This document shows, piece after piece, positions 25,358 through 33,478 of a stretch of DNA of 64,000 bases. The notes beneath the pieces were generated by a model. That model was not told the DNA's origin. It saw nothing but the letters and a program-made list of their open reading frames with translations, and ran no database searches. Source of the DNA: Gaiellasilicea sp963749515. Lineage in GTDB: Bacteria; Actinomycetota; Thermoleophilia; Gaiellales; Gaiellaceae. The stretch is taken from positions 310,001-374,000 of the forward strand of contig CAVVMR010000001.1 of the NCBI GenBank assembly GCA_963749515.1. Reading direction: 5' to 3'. A program made the position numbers and the translations under genes. The first letter of the stretch is position 1. The number at the start of each line of letters is the position of its first letter.

Positions 25358-27133
25358 ATGTTGGGAAGCTTCAAGTTTAAGCTGGTCGGCACGTTTTTGG
25401 CACTTTCTGTGCTGCCGCTCGCGGCCGCGCTCTGGGGCTTCAGTCAGGTCGCCGATCGCAGTGTGACGACAAGTGCGGACGACCGCCTGGCGGCGGGGGT
25501 CACGGCCGCCTTGGCCGCATTCGAGGATGAGCGCCGGAATGTCGAGCGGGCGGCCGAGACCCTCGGTGGAACCGAGGCGTTCCAGACGGCCGTAGCGCGT
25601 GGCGACCGGACCACGATCGCGTCCCTGCTCGCACGCTATCCGGCCCTCCGCGTCGAGGTGCCCGGCGACAACCCGATCGGGGACGTGCCGCCGCTGGCGG
25701 CCGAGACCGAGATTTCGCTCGTCGGGCCGGGTACCCACTCGGCGGTCATCGTCGCCTCGGTCCCACTCAACGACGCGCTGGCCCGCAAGCTGCACGCGCG
25801 CTCGGGCCTGAGGGCGCCCGATGAGCTGGCGATCGTCCGGCCGAACGGCCGGATCAGCGCGGCGTCCACGACGACGCTGAGCGGCACCATCGAGGTGACG
25901 CCGGGTCGCGTCGGGACCTCGACGATCGGCGATCACAGCTTCCGTGCGGTCGGCTCGCGCCTCGTGCCCAAGAGCGGCGTCCAGCTCGCCGCCCTCACGC
26001 CGTCCTCCGCGATCGCGTCCGAGAAGCGAAGCCTGATCGGCAGGCTGCTGCTCGGCCTCGTCGGCTCGCTGCTCCTGATCGCTCTCGTCGCATACGTGGC
26101 CGGGCGATCGATCGTCGGCTCGCTCGGGCGCCTGGCAGACGCCGCGAACTCCATCGCCGCCGGCCGGCTGCGCGAGCGGGTTCCGATCAAGGGGCGCGAC
26201 GAGTTCGCAGCGCTCGGCCGTGCCTTCAACAAGATGGCCGCCCAGCTCGAAGCGCGGATGGACGAGCTCGAGAAGGAGCGTCGCAGGCTGCGTGAAGCCA
26301 ACGCCCGCTTCGGCGACGCGCTCGCCGCAACTCTCGATGCAGACCAGCTCCGGCGGGTGATCGTGGAGTCGGCGGTCGAGGCAACCCACGCCGACGGTGG
26401 TGTCGTGATCGCCGAGGACGGCTCGTTCGTCGAGACCGGCGACGTGGGCGCCGGGGGTGCGCGCCTCGACTTCGAGCTCAGGGCCGGACTGCGAAGCTTC
26501 GGCCGCCTGCTCCTCGTCGGCGACGAGTTCGACGTCGAGGAGCGGATGATCGCCGCTTCGCTCGCCGGGCAGGCGGTCGTGGCGCTCGAGAATGCGCGGC
26601 TCCACCAGATGGTCGAGCGGCAAGCGCTGGTCGACGGCCTGACCGGGCTCGCGAACCGGCGGCAGGCGGACGCGTCCCTGGCGACCGAGCTCACGCGGGC
26701 CGAACGCCTGGGAGGCCCGGTGGGACTCATCCTGGCGGACGTCGACGACTTCAAGCTGGTCAACGACCGTCACGGGCACCCGACCGGGGACATCGTCCTG
26801 CGCGATCTCGCGCAGGCGCTGCACGAGACCGTCCGCGAGATCGACACTGCGGCCCGGTGGGGAGGGGAGGAGTTTGCCGTGATCCTTCCCGGCACGGATC
26901 TCATGGGCGCCGCGCACGTCGCCGAGCGGGTTCGACAGGCGCTCAGCGAGCGTGGGCTCGTCTCGGCCGAAGGCGTGCCGCTGCACGTCACCGCGAGCTT
27001 CGGCGTCGCCGCGTCAGAGCCGACGACCACCATGTCCGAGCTCGTGGAGGCGGCCGACGAAGCGCTGTACCGGGCCAAGCGCGCGGGCAAGAATCGCGTT
27101 TACGCGGGCACCGAGCAGGTTACTCAGACCTAG
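25358..27133 (+). CDS. Membrane diguanylate cyclase with HAMP and GGDEF domains
   Basis: A 591-residue signalling protein. Two membrane helices (about 8-30 and 226-250) flank an extracytoplasmic sensor of ~195 residues resembling a double-Cache-like domain. A HAMP segment (about 250-305), a coiled coil (E-K-E-R-R-R-L-R) and a small GAF-like region (about 320-420) precede the GGDEF domain. The active-site loop is GGEEF at residues 502-506, and DVDDFKLVNDRHGH carries the metal-binding aspartates, so c-di-GMP synthesis is expected. No RxxD inhibitory site sits five residues before GGEEF. Confidence 0.93.
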   Translation: MLGSFKFKLVGTFLALSVLPLAAALWGFSQVADRSVTTSADDRLAAGVTAALAAFEDERRNVERAAETLGGTEAFQTAVARGDRTTIASLLARYPALRVEVPGDNPIGDVPPLAAETEISLVGPGTHSAVIVASVPLNDALARKLHARSGLRAPDELAIVRPNGRISAASTTTLSGTIEVTPGRVGTSTIGDHSFRAVGSRLVPKSGVQLAALTPSSAIASEKRSLIGRLLLGLVGSLLLIALVAYVAGRSIVGSLGRLADAANSIAAGRLRERVPIKGRDEFAALGRAFNKMAAQLEARMDELEKERRRLREANARFGDALAATLDADQLRRVIVESAVEATHADGGVVIAEDGSFVETGDVGAGGARLDFELRAGLRSFGRLLLVGDEFDVEERMIAASLAGQAVVALENARLHQMVERQALVDGLTGLANRRQADASLATELTRAERLGGPVGLILADVDDFKLVNDRHGHPTGDIVLRDLAQALHETVREIDTAARWGGEEFAVILPGTDLMGAAHVAERVRQALSERGLVSAEGVPLHVTASFGVAASEPTTTMSELVEAADEALYRAKRAGKNRVYAGTEQVTQT

Positions 27134-27182
27134 GGCTTGGGCAGCAGAATCCTGGCAGAGCAGGAGATTTTCCGGGACCTGC

Positions 27183-27232
27183 GCTACAATCCCGCCCCAG
27201 CACCACTGAAATGGTCTACCACGGAGGCCCCT
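27183..27232 (+). promoter_or_regulatory. Promoter and leader of the 27233 gene
   Basis: A GC-TACAAT extended -10 element at 27183-27190 and an ACGGAGG ribosome-binding site at about 27221-27227. The leader is about 36 nt, in contrast to the many leaderless genes in this window. Confidence 0.6.
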
Positions 27233-27565
27233 ATGCCAGTTGAGACGCCCTCGCTTTTCGCACGTGTCATCCAGGACCACCTCGAGTTGAAGCGCCGCAA
27301 CTCCGAGCTCGAAGGCGCGATGCCGCTCAACGGCTATCGCATCGACGATCCGTTCGACAACCATCCTCTGTTCAAGACCGAGGAGCAGGCCCGGCTCGAG
27401 GAGACCATGGACGGCGAGGAGTCGGCCGTGTCGGTCGAAGCCGCCGCGCTTCTCTGGCCAGGTGAGGAATCCCTCGAGCACGTGACGGTCGAGTCGTCCA
27501 ACGGCGATCGCGAAGAGGTTGCAGGCCTCTGGTCGAAGTCACGCGACTTCGACTGGGGCGACTAG
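27233..27565 (+). CDS. Hypothetical acidic protein, 110 residues
   Basis: The ATG at 27233 is supported by the ACGGAGG site and the TACAAT promoter. The N-terminal part (SLFARVIQDHLELKRRNSELEGAMPL) is helical and amphipathic; the C-terminal half is very acidic and ends SRDFDWGD. It has no membrane segment or cysteines. The LELKRRN-type start resembles short actinobacterial conserved proteins, but no function is known. Its last four bases overlap the converging UdgX gene. Confidence 0.72.
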   Translation: MPVETPSLFARVIQDHLELKRRNSELEGAMPLNGYRIDDPFDNHPLFKTEEQARLEETMDGEESAVSVEAAALLWPGEESLEHVTVESSNGDREEVAGLWSKSRDFDWGD

Positions 27566-28197
27566 CCGCTCGCTCCCGCCGCTTCTGCCGCGAGCCTGAG
27601 ATCCGCGACAAACCGCGCTCGCTCGCGCTCTCGTTCCTTGCTCTCTCGTACGCGGAGGATCGACGACGGATGAACCGTCGCCAGGGCGACGGGCGCCAGG
27701 TCGGACTCCAGTAGCCGGCCGCGGTCGCGTGTCACGCGCACGTCGCGTCCGAGGAGCGCCTGCGCTGCGGTCGCGCCGAGACAGACGAGCACGTGTGGCT
27801 TGACGACAGCGAGCTCCGCCGCGACCCAGGGACGGCACGCGGCGATCTCGGCCCAGTTCGGCTTCTGATGGATCCGCCGCTTCCCCTTCGGCGTCCACTT
27901 GAAGTGCTTTACCGCGTTCGTGACGTAGACGTCGTCGCGGTCGATCCCGGCCTCCAGGAGCGCCTCGTCGAGAATCCGGCCCGCCGGTCCGACGAACGGT
28001 CGTCCCTCGACGTCCTCCCGGTCTCCCGGCTGCTCGCCCACGAGTAGGAGACGAGCGCGCTTCCTTCCCTCGCCGAACACCGTCTGGGTTCCCGAGCGCC
28101 ATAGCGGGCATGCCTTGCACTCGCGTGAAGCGTCGCGAAGGCTTGCCAGCGACAACCGTTCCGGGAGGAAATCGGCGGCAGAACCGGCCTCTTCCAT
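27562..28197 (-). CDS. udgX: UdgX-type uracil-DNA glycosylase superfamily protein
   Basis: A 211-residue member of the UDG superfamily. Motif 1 is GEQPGDREDVEGRPFVGPAG; motif 2 is HPSSILR near the C terminus. Between them is the R-loop KRRIH (H110) followed by P113, the hallmark that separates UdgX from family 4 enzymes. Cysteines C27, C30, C121 and C139 fit the 4Fe-4S cluster. In the characterised mycobacterial UdgX, the loop histidine makes a covalent bond with the abasic sugar after uracil removal, so the protein caps the lesion. All key residues are present here; activity is inferred from the family. Confidence 0.9.
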   Translation of the reverse strand: MEEAGSAADFLPERLSLASLRDASRECKACPLWRSGTQTVFGEGRKRARLLLVGEQPGDREDVEGRPFVGPAGRILDEALLEAGIDRDDVYVTNAVKHFKWTPKGKRRIHQKPNWAEIAACRPWVAAELAVVKPHVLVCLGATAAQALLGRDVRVTRDRGRLLESDLAPVALATVHPSSILRVRESKERERERARFVADLRLAAEAAGASG

Positions 28198-28305
28198 GCA
28201 GCCTCAGTACCCCGCTGAACGACCTTCACTCGCGCGGGGGATCGATCGAAATGGCCTCCGCAGCCGATACAGCGAGCCACTGCTGCGTAACAGGAGGGAT
28301 CAAAC

Positions 28306-29052
28306 GTGCTGCGGAAAGTCTTTCTGATTGGAATTGTCACGCTCGTGGTCGCTGTGCCTGCACAGGCGCGCCAGGGCAAGGAGCTCAAGATCTCGGGGCC
28401 CGTCGTTCGGGTTTCGGCCAAGGCCGTGTCGGTCGAGAATCGCGTCGGCGACGCGATGCTGACGTGCACGGTTCCCGCTCGGCTCGCGGCCAAGGTCGCA
28501 GCGCTCGAGGCGGGCGACAAGGTGCGCATGGTCTGCGTGCGTCACAAGGGCCGCCGCGCTGAGCTGCGCATGATCGCGCGGCTCGGCGAGAAGGCCGACA
28601 AGGCCCGCGAGAAGGCGGACGAGGAGAAGTCGGAGGAGAAGCGCGGCGAGAAGCAACAGGCTGTCGGGCAGGTCGCCGAGCTGACCCCGGGCGTGATCGT
28701 CGTCCAGTCTGACGCCGGCCGCGTCGCGTGCAAGGTGCCGTTCGAGAAGCAGGCCAAGCTCGCCGGCCTGAACGTCGGAGACAAGGTGAAGATCTACTGC
28801 CTCGCCGGCGTCCTCGTCGGGATCGAGCGCGCCCCGTCGGTTGACGAGCGCAAGGCGGGCGAGGAGCACAAGCTGTACGGCCGGATCACCGCACTCTCGC
28901 GCGAGTCCGTGACCGTGCAGGGCGAGGCCGGCACGCTCACCTGCACTCCGCCCGCATCCGTGGTGGAGAAGATCGTCGGACGCTTCGCCGTCGGCGACAG
29001 CGTCAAGATGATGTGCCGCGGCTCCGAGCTCACGTACCTCGAGAAGGTCTAA
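28306..29052 (+). CDS. Secreted protein with three tandem beta repeats
   Basis: A 248-residue protein. A signal peptide (MLRKVFLIGIVTLVVAVPAQA) is followed by three related ~45-residue units, each of the form V-x-V-(SVE/VQS/VQG)...C-x-V/P-P...L-x-x-GDKVR/K-x-x-C (about residues 30-80, 115-165 and 190-245). Each unit has one cysteine mid-repeat and one at its end. A Lys/Glu-rich helical linker (about 88-115) separates units 1 and 2. The units resemble small beta barrels of the DUF5666/OB type. Function is unknown. GTG start with an AGGAGGGAT ribosome-binding site. Confidence 0.78.
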   Translation: MLRKVFLIGIVTLVVAVPAQARQGKELKISGPVVRVSAKAVSVENRVGDAMLTCTVPARLAAKVAALEAGDKVRMVCVRHKGRRAELRMIARLGEKADKAREKADEEKSEEKRGEKQQAVGQVAELTPGVIVVQSDAGRVACKVPFEKQAKLAGLNVGDKVKIYCLAGVLVGIERAPSVDERKAGEEHKLYGRITALSRESVTVQGEAGTLTCTPPASVVEKIVGRFAVGDSVKMMCRGSELTYLEKV

Positions 29053-29070
29053 GCACAACGGCTTACGGTA

Positions 29071-29153
29071 CGTAGCGGTCCTGACTGCGGCGCGAGGCCG
29101 CGCCGGAGGCCGGCTCCGCCGGCCGGGAGGCGTGGCCGGTCAGGGCCGCTACG
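29071..29153. terminator. Large inverted repeat between converging genes
   Basis: Outer arms CGTAGCGGTCCTGAC (29071-29085) and GTCAGGGCCGCTACG (29139-29153) pair over 15 positions with one T-G; inner GC hairpins fill the 53-bp centre. It lies after the 28306 gene and covers the last five bases of the converging ABC gene, so it probably serves as a bidirectional terminator. The size and GC content are unusual for a simple terminator, and no T-tract follows. Confidence 0.6.
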
Positions 29154-30933
29154 CTGCCGGTGTCTCCTCGGGGAGCGCCGGCAGCGAGTCGTCCACGAGC
29201 TTGTGCGCGAGGCGGCGGAACGGGCCGTCCTGCCTCATCAGCTCCCGCTCGGTGCCGCGCTGGGTGATTCGGCCGTGCTCGAGCACGAGGATCTCGTCAG
29301 CGCGCCGCACCGTCGCGAGACGGTGAGCGATGATGATCGACGTCCGGCCGGAGAGAAGGCGGTCGAACGCGCGCTCGATCACGATCTCGGTCGGGCGGTC
29401 GATGTTCGAGGTCGCTTCGTCGAGGATCAGGATGCGCGGATCGGCGAGCAGCGCCCTCGCGATCGAGATCAGCTGGCGCTCTCCGGTGGAGAGGCCGGCG
29501 CCGCCCTCGCGCACGACGTGGTCGAGTCCGTGCTCGAGCCGGGCGGCGACCCGGTCGACTCCGACCGCCGCCGCCGTCTCCCGCACCTCCTCGTCGGAGG
29601 CGTCGGGCTTCGCGAAGCGGATGTTGTCGGCGATCGTGCCGCTGAACAGGAACGGATCCTGGAGGACGACGCCGAGCTGGCGCCGGTAGCCGACGAGCTC
29701 CACGTCGCGCAGGTCCGTGCCATCGACGCGCACCGCGCCTTGGTCCGGGTCGTAGAAGCGTGCGATCAGCTTCGCGGTCGTCGACTTGCCGCCGCCTGAC
29801 TCACCCACCAGCGCGAGGCAGCCGCCCGGCGCCACCGAGATGTCGATCGCGTGCAGAACCGGCTCATCGCCGTAGGCGAACGTGACGCCGTCGAGCTCGA
29901 GCCGGCCGTCGATTCGGCCGAGCGGCCGAGCGTTCCTGCTGTCGGCGACGTCGATCTCGGCGTCGAGCACGGAACTGATCTTGTCCATCGCCGCACTTGC
30001 CGCCTGCACCTGGCCGTAGAGCTCGGAGAGCTCCTGAAGCGGCTGGAAGACGAGCGCCAGCAGACCGACCGCGGCGACGAGCGTGCCGATCTGCATCGAG
30101 CCGGAGCCGATGAACTGCGCGCCGGCGTAGATCACCGCAGCTGTCGCGATCGCCCCCAGCAGCTCGATCGCCGGGAAGAAGACCGAGTAGATCTTCTGCA
30201 CGCGGACGTTCGCCACGCGGTTCTGCTCGTTCAGCCCGTCGAACTCGGCCTGGAACGCGCGCTCGCGGTTGAACGCCTGCACGACCGCCATCCCGGCGAC
30301 CGACTCGGCGAGTTGAGCGGTCACGATCGCGATCCGGGTCCGGACCTCTGACGCCGCCTCGTGCGAGACCCGCTGGAACCAGCGCGTGACGATGATCCCG
30401 GGTGGCAGCACGCAGAGGGCGACGAGCCCGAGCCGCCAGTCGAGCAGGAAGAGACCACCTACGGCTGCGATCAGCGTCAGCGTGTTGACGACGAGCGTCG
30501 TCAGGCCCTGGTTGAGGACGTCCGAGAGCGCGTCGATGTCGCTCGTCAGGCGCGAGATGATCCAGCCCGCCTTCTGCTGCGAGAAGTAGCGCAGCGAGAG
30601 CGACGTGAGGTGCTCGAAGAGGTCGCGGCGGAGCTCGAGCACCATTCGCTGCCCCACGTCCGCGAGCCCGAGCCACGTCAGCGTGCCGAGCACCCACGCC
30701 GCGGCGTTGACTGCGACGTAGCCGATCACCGCGAGCAGCAGGTGGTGCTCGTCGCTCTTCTCGATGCCGTTGTCGATCGCGTCCTGGACGAGATGCCAGC
30801 CGACGACCGGTGCTGCGGCGGAGAGCGCAGCCAGCACGGCGATGAGAGCCAGGCGGCCCTTCCGCTCGGCGGCGTAGGGAAGAAGGCGCGAGAGCCCGGT
30901 GCGGTGCTTACGCGGCAACGGACTCGTCTCCAA
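29149..30933 (-). CDS. ABC exporter half-transporter, catalytically complete subunit
   Basis: A 594-residue type IV ABC exporter with about six membrane helices (1-320) and a C-terminal nucleotide-binding domain. Walker A is GESGGGKSTT, Walker B has the catalytic glutamate (LDEATSNID, E506), and the H-loop has H537. The signature motif is degenerate: LSTGE at 481-485 instead of LSGGQ. Its partner, encoded just upstream and overlapping by 26 nt, has the mirror-image defects, so the pair forms a heterodimer with one consensus and one degenerate ATP site. The TTG at 30933 is used; a TTG at 30918 with GGAG nine bases upstream is an equally good start. Confidence 0.9.
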   Translation of the reverse strand: METSPLPRKHRTGLSRLLPYAAERKGRLALIAVLAALSAAAPVVGWHLVQDAIDNGIEKSDEHHLLLAVIGYVAVNAAAWVLGTLTWLGLADVGQRMVLELRRDLFEHLTSLSLRYFSQQKAGWIISRLTSDIDALSDVLNQGLTTLVVNTLTLIAAVGGLFLLDWRLGLVALCVLPPGIIVTRWFQRVSHEAASEVRTRIAIVTAQLAESVAGMAVVQAFNRERAFQAEFDGLNEQNRVANVRVQKIYSVFFPAIELLGAIATAAVIYAGAQFIGSGSMQIGTLVAAVGLLALVFQPLQELSELYGQVQAASAAMDKISSVLDAEIDVADSRNARPLGRIDGRLELDGVTFAYGDEPVLHAIDISVAPGGCLALVGESGGGKSTTAKLIARFYDPDQGAVRVDGTDLRDVELVGYRRQLGVVLQDPFLFSGTIADNIRFAKPDASDEEVRETAAAVGVDRVAARLEHGLDHVVREGGAGLSTGERQLISIARALLADPRILILDEATSNIDRPTEIVIERAFDRLLSGRTSIIIAHRLATVRRADEILVLEHGRITQRGTERELMRQDGPFRRLAHKLVDDSLPALPEETPAA

Positions 30934-32665
30934 AGAGAGCTGTGAAGAGCCCGCCGGCGGCGAGCAGCTCGGCCGGCACGCCCTGCTCGATGACGCGTCC
31001 CTCGTTGATCACGACGGCACGGTCGGCGACGCCGATCGTCGAGAGACGCTGGGTTGCGACGAGGACGGTGCGGCCGGCGACTGCGGGACGAAGGTTCTCG
31101 ACGAGCAGCCGCTCGGTCTGCGTGTCGACCGCCGACATCGGGTCGTCGAGCACGAGCACGCGCGCGCCCGCCAGCAGCGCCCGGGCGAGCGCGACCCGTT
31201 GGCGCTGGCCGCCGGAGAGGTTGACGCCGCGCTCGCCGATCAGCGTGTCGTAGCCCTCCGGCAGGTCGTCGACGAACGCCGAGACCCCCGCCGCGTCGCA
31301 GGCGGCGAGCACGTCGTCCCAGCTCGCGTCGGGTCGGGCGGAGAGCAGGTTGTCGCGCAGGAGCACGGAGAAGAGGACGGGCTTCTGCGTCACGATCGCG
31401 ACCGCACTGCGCAGGTCGGCCACCGGCACGTCGCGCGTGTCGATCCCGCCGACCAGGACTCGTCCTCCGGTCGGGTCGTAGAAGCGCGGCAGGAGGTTGA
31501 GCAGCGTCGTCTTCCCCGACCCGGTCGAGCCACAGACGGCGACGATCTCGCCCGGCTCGACGGCCAGGTCGACCCCGCGCAGCACTTCGGACTCCGTCCC
31601 GTACGCGAAGTGGACGTCCTCGAAGCGCACGGGGAGCGGCCCGGCCGGGAGCTGCTTGGGGTCAGCCGGTTCGGGCAACGGCTGGATCCCCTCGAGCCAC
31701 GCGAAGCTGCGCCCCGCCGAGGCGACAGCTCGCTGACCCAGGTTGATGATCCAGCCGATCGCCTCGAGCGGCCAGACGAGCTGCAGCAGCAGGGTGATGA
31801 AGAGCATGAACTCGCCGATCGTCAGCGTGCCAGCGATCACCTCGCGGCCTCCGAGCAGGAGCACCGCGGCGATGCCGAGCGTGGGGAGGAAGAGCAGGCC
31901 CGGCAGGTAGTGCGCCTCGACGGTCGCCTGGCGCATCGTCTCGTGGCGCACGGCTTCGGCCCGGCCGAGGAAGCGAGTGCGGACATCGTCCTCGCGTCCG
32001 AACGCCTGCACCATCTCGATCCCGACCACGGCCTCGTCCGTCGCTTCGGTCAGGTGCCCCTTCTTCGCCTGGACGAGTCGCGAGATGGGGAAGAGCCGGT
32101 GCGCGAAGACCCAGGTGAGGACGGCGATCGCCGGCATCGCCAGCGCGGAGAAGAGTGCGAGCCGCGCGTTCACGGTCAGGAGCACGACTCCCGCAGCGAC
32201 GATCATCATCGCGCTCTGCATCCCCTGGATGACGCCCCAGCCGATGAAGTAGCGCACCGGGTAGATGTCGTTCGTGGCACGCGAGATCACCTCGCCGGTC
32301 GCGTGCCGGTCGAAGAACGCCCGCGGGTAGCTCAGGTAGGCGTCGTAGAGCATCCCGCGCAGACGCGCCTCGACGGCGATCCCGACCCGGGCGGTCGCGA
32401 AGCGGCGCGAGAAGTTGACGAAGAAGCGCAGGATGGCGAGCACGAGGATCACGGCGAGGTACGGCAGCAGGCGTTGGTCCTCAGGCCCCACGATCGCCTG
32501 GTCGACAACGCGCTGGATCAGGATCGGGATCGCGATCGAGAGCGCGGTGTTGGCGAGCGCGAACGCCAGTCCGGCCGCGACCAGGCGGCGCTGCTCCCAC
32601 CAGAGGGGGAAGAGTCGGCGCAAGGTCGGCCGAAGGGCAAGATCGGGTGGATCGACGTGGTTCAT
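30908..32665 (-). CDS. ABC exporter half-transporter, degenerate-site subunit
   Basis: A 585-residue type IV ABC exporter: about six membrane helices, then the ATPase domain. Walker A (GSTGSGKTT) and signature (LSGGQRQR) are consensus, but Walker B ends in Asp-Asp (LDDPMSAVD, D508 where Glu is usual) and the H-loop His is Gln (ATQRLST, Q539). The same two changes occur in TM287 of the heterodimeric exporter TM287/288 and in LmrCD-type pairs. Substrate unknown; multidrug or lipid export is typical. The ATG at 32665 is preferred; a TTG at 32689 would add eight residues. Confidence 0.9.
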   Translation of the reverse strand: MNHVDPPDLALRPTLRRLFPLWWEQRRLVAAGLAFALANTALSIAIPILIQRVVDQAIVGPEDQRLLPYLAVILVLAILRFFVNFSRRFATARVGIAVEARLRGMLYDAYLSYPRAFFDRHATGEVISRATNDIYPVRYFIGWGVIQGMQSAMMIVAAGVVLLTVNARLALFSALAMPAIAVLTWVFAHRLFPISRLVQAKKGHLTEATDEAVVGIEMVQAFGREDDVRTRFLGRAEAVRHETMRQATVEAHYLPGLLFLPTLGIAAVLLLGGREVIAGTLTIGEFMLFITLLLQLVWPLEAIGWIINLGQRAVASAGRSFAWLEGIQPLPEPADPKQLPAGPLPVRFEDVHFAYGTESEVLRGVDLAVEPGEIVAVCGSTGSGKTTLLNLLPRFYDPTGGRVLVGGIDTRDVPVADLRSAVAIVTQKPVLFSVLLRDNLLSARPDASWDDVLAACDAAGVSAFVDDLPEGYDTLIGERGVNLSGGQRQRVALARALLAGARVLVLDDPMSAVDTQTERLLVENLRPAVAGRTVLVATQRLSTIGVADRAVVINEGRVIEQGVPAELLAAGGLFTALFGDESVAA

Positions 32666-32803
32666 GCGTGCTTGCCCTGTGGCGGCCAACTAGGGCTGCC
32701 ACGGGCGTGCCCTGTCGGGCAACGCGGGGCCAGACGCTGACGATACCAGCAGCGGCACGCCGTGAATGGCTTAACCGCGCCGCCCACGCCCCGATGCCAC
32801 CGT

Positions 32804-32858
32804 GACATTCGCGAGATGTCAGTCATGACTTGACAAGACATCATAGTGATGTCATAGT
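32804..32858 (+). promoter_or_regulatory. Promoter with two 17-bp palindromic operators
   Basis: The -35 element TTGACA (32830-32835) and -10 CATAGT (32853-32858) are 17 bp apart. Operator 1 (32804-32820) and operator 2 (32837-32853) share the form GACAT-N7-ATGTC, with centres 33 bp apart. Operator 2 fills the promoter spacer. Between them is a 10-bp palindrome AGTCATGACT (32821-32830). The ATG at 32865 lies at the expected transcription start, so the mRNA is leaderless. Repression by the RHH protein encoded next is the obvious inference. Confidence 0.8.
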
Positions 32859-32864
32859 GCAGCC

Positions 32865-33329
32865 ATGGAGATGGCACATCACATCCACGCGATCCAGGAG
32901 GACCTCGCCGCGGCAGCAGCTCTCGCCACGGACGAGCCCACCGTGGAGGCCGGCCGCCGGCTGACTCAGGCGCTCGGCTCCTCGCTGCATCTGCGTCTGC
33001 TGGACGTCGTCAGCGAGGCCGCGCTTGCCCTCTCGGGCTCCGTGCCCGGCCGGATCGAGGTCCGCCTCGCCGGCCGCGACCCGGAGCTCGTGTACATCGA
33101 AGAGGAGGAAGAGCCGGAGCGTGCGCAGTCCGCAAGCGCCGACGATGCCTTCTCCGCCCGCATCACCCTGCGCCTGCCCGAAGGCCTCAAGGCGCAACTC
33201 GAGGTCGCCGCCAATCTTGAAGGCACCTCGGTCAACGCCTGGATCGTGCGCGCGCTTCAGCGCGGGCTCGAGCCTCGCACCCGTTCCGTTCGCACCGGCC
33301 GGCGTCTGTCCGGCTACGCGGACAGCTAG
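32865..33329 (+). CDS. Ribbon-helix-helix DNA-binding protein, probable autoregulator
   Basis: A 154-residue protein. The C-terminal segment ARITLRLPEGLKAQLEVAA, continuing NLEGTSVNAWIVRALQRG, is a typical Arc/MetJ-like ribbon-helix-helix motif as found at the end of HicB-type proteins. The N-terminal ~100 residues are helical/acidic with an E-E-E-E-E-P-E-R stretch and no recognised fold. It is first in an operon with a 44-residue peptide, a DUF4097 protein and an MFS transporter. Two palindromic operators lie directly upstream, as expected for an autorepressor. No Shine-Dalgarno; leaderless start. Confidence 0.85.
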   Translation: MEMAHHIHAIQEDLAAAAALATDEPTVEAGRRLTQALGSSLHLRLLDVVSEAALALSGSVPGRIEVRLAGRDPELVYIEEEEEPERAQSASADDAFSARITLRLPEGLKAQLEVAANLEGTSVNAWIVRALQRGLEPRTRSVRTGRRLSGYADS

Positions 33330-33343
33330 GAAAGGAGAAGCAC

Positions 33344-33478
33344 GTGTCCCGTCTTCACCCGATCCCGTACGGCGCCGGAGTCCTGCTGGTTCCGGACTGG
33401 TGCTGCAGCCCCGAGCCGCACGAGCGCGTCGTCAAGCCCGCGCGGAAGCTGAAGGAGTCCCGCCGTGCACGTGTTTGA
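33344..33478 (+). CDS. Small peptide of 44 residues in the RHH operon
   Basis: GTG start with an AAAGGAGAAGC ribosome-binding site. The product begins MSRLHPIPYGAGVLLVPDWC, then CSPEPHERVV and a basic tail. The Cys-Cys pair and adjacent Trp are notable. Its last 14 bases overlap the start of the DUF4097 gene, whose AAGGAG site lies within this frame, so it may work by translational coupling as much as through its product. No family recognised. Confidence 0.55.
   Translation: MSRLHPIPYGAGVLLVPDWCCSPEPHERVVKPARKLKESRRARV

Noticed and set aside
24638..26986. A 782-codon minus-strand frame across the diguanylate cyclase gene.
   Set aside because: The upper part is antisense of a clear GGDEF protein; the real gene starts at 25282 with a signal peptide and ribosome-binding site.
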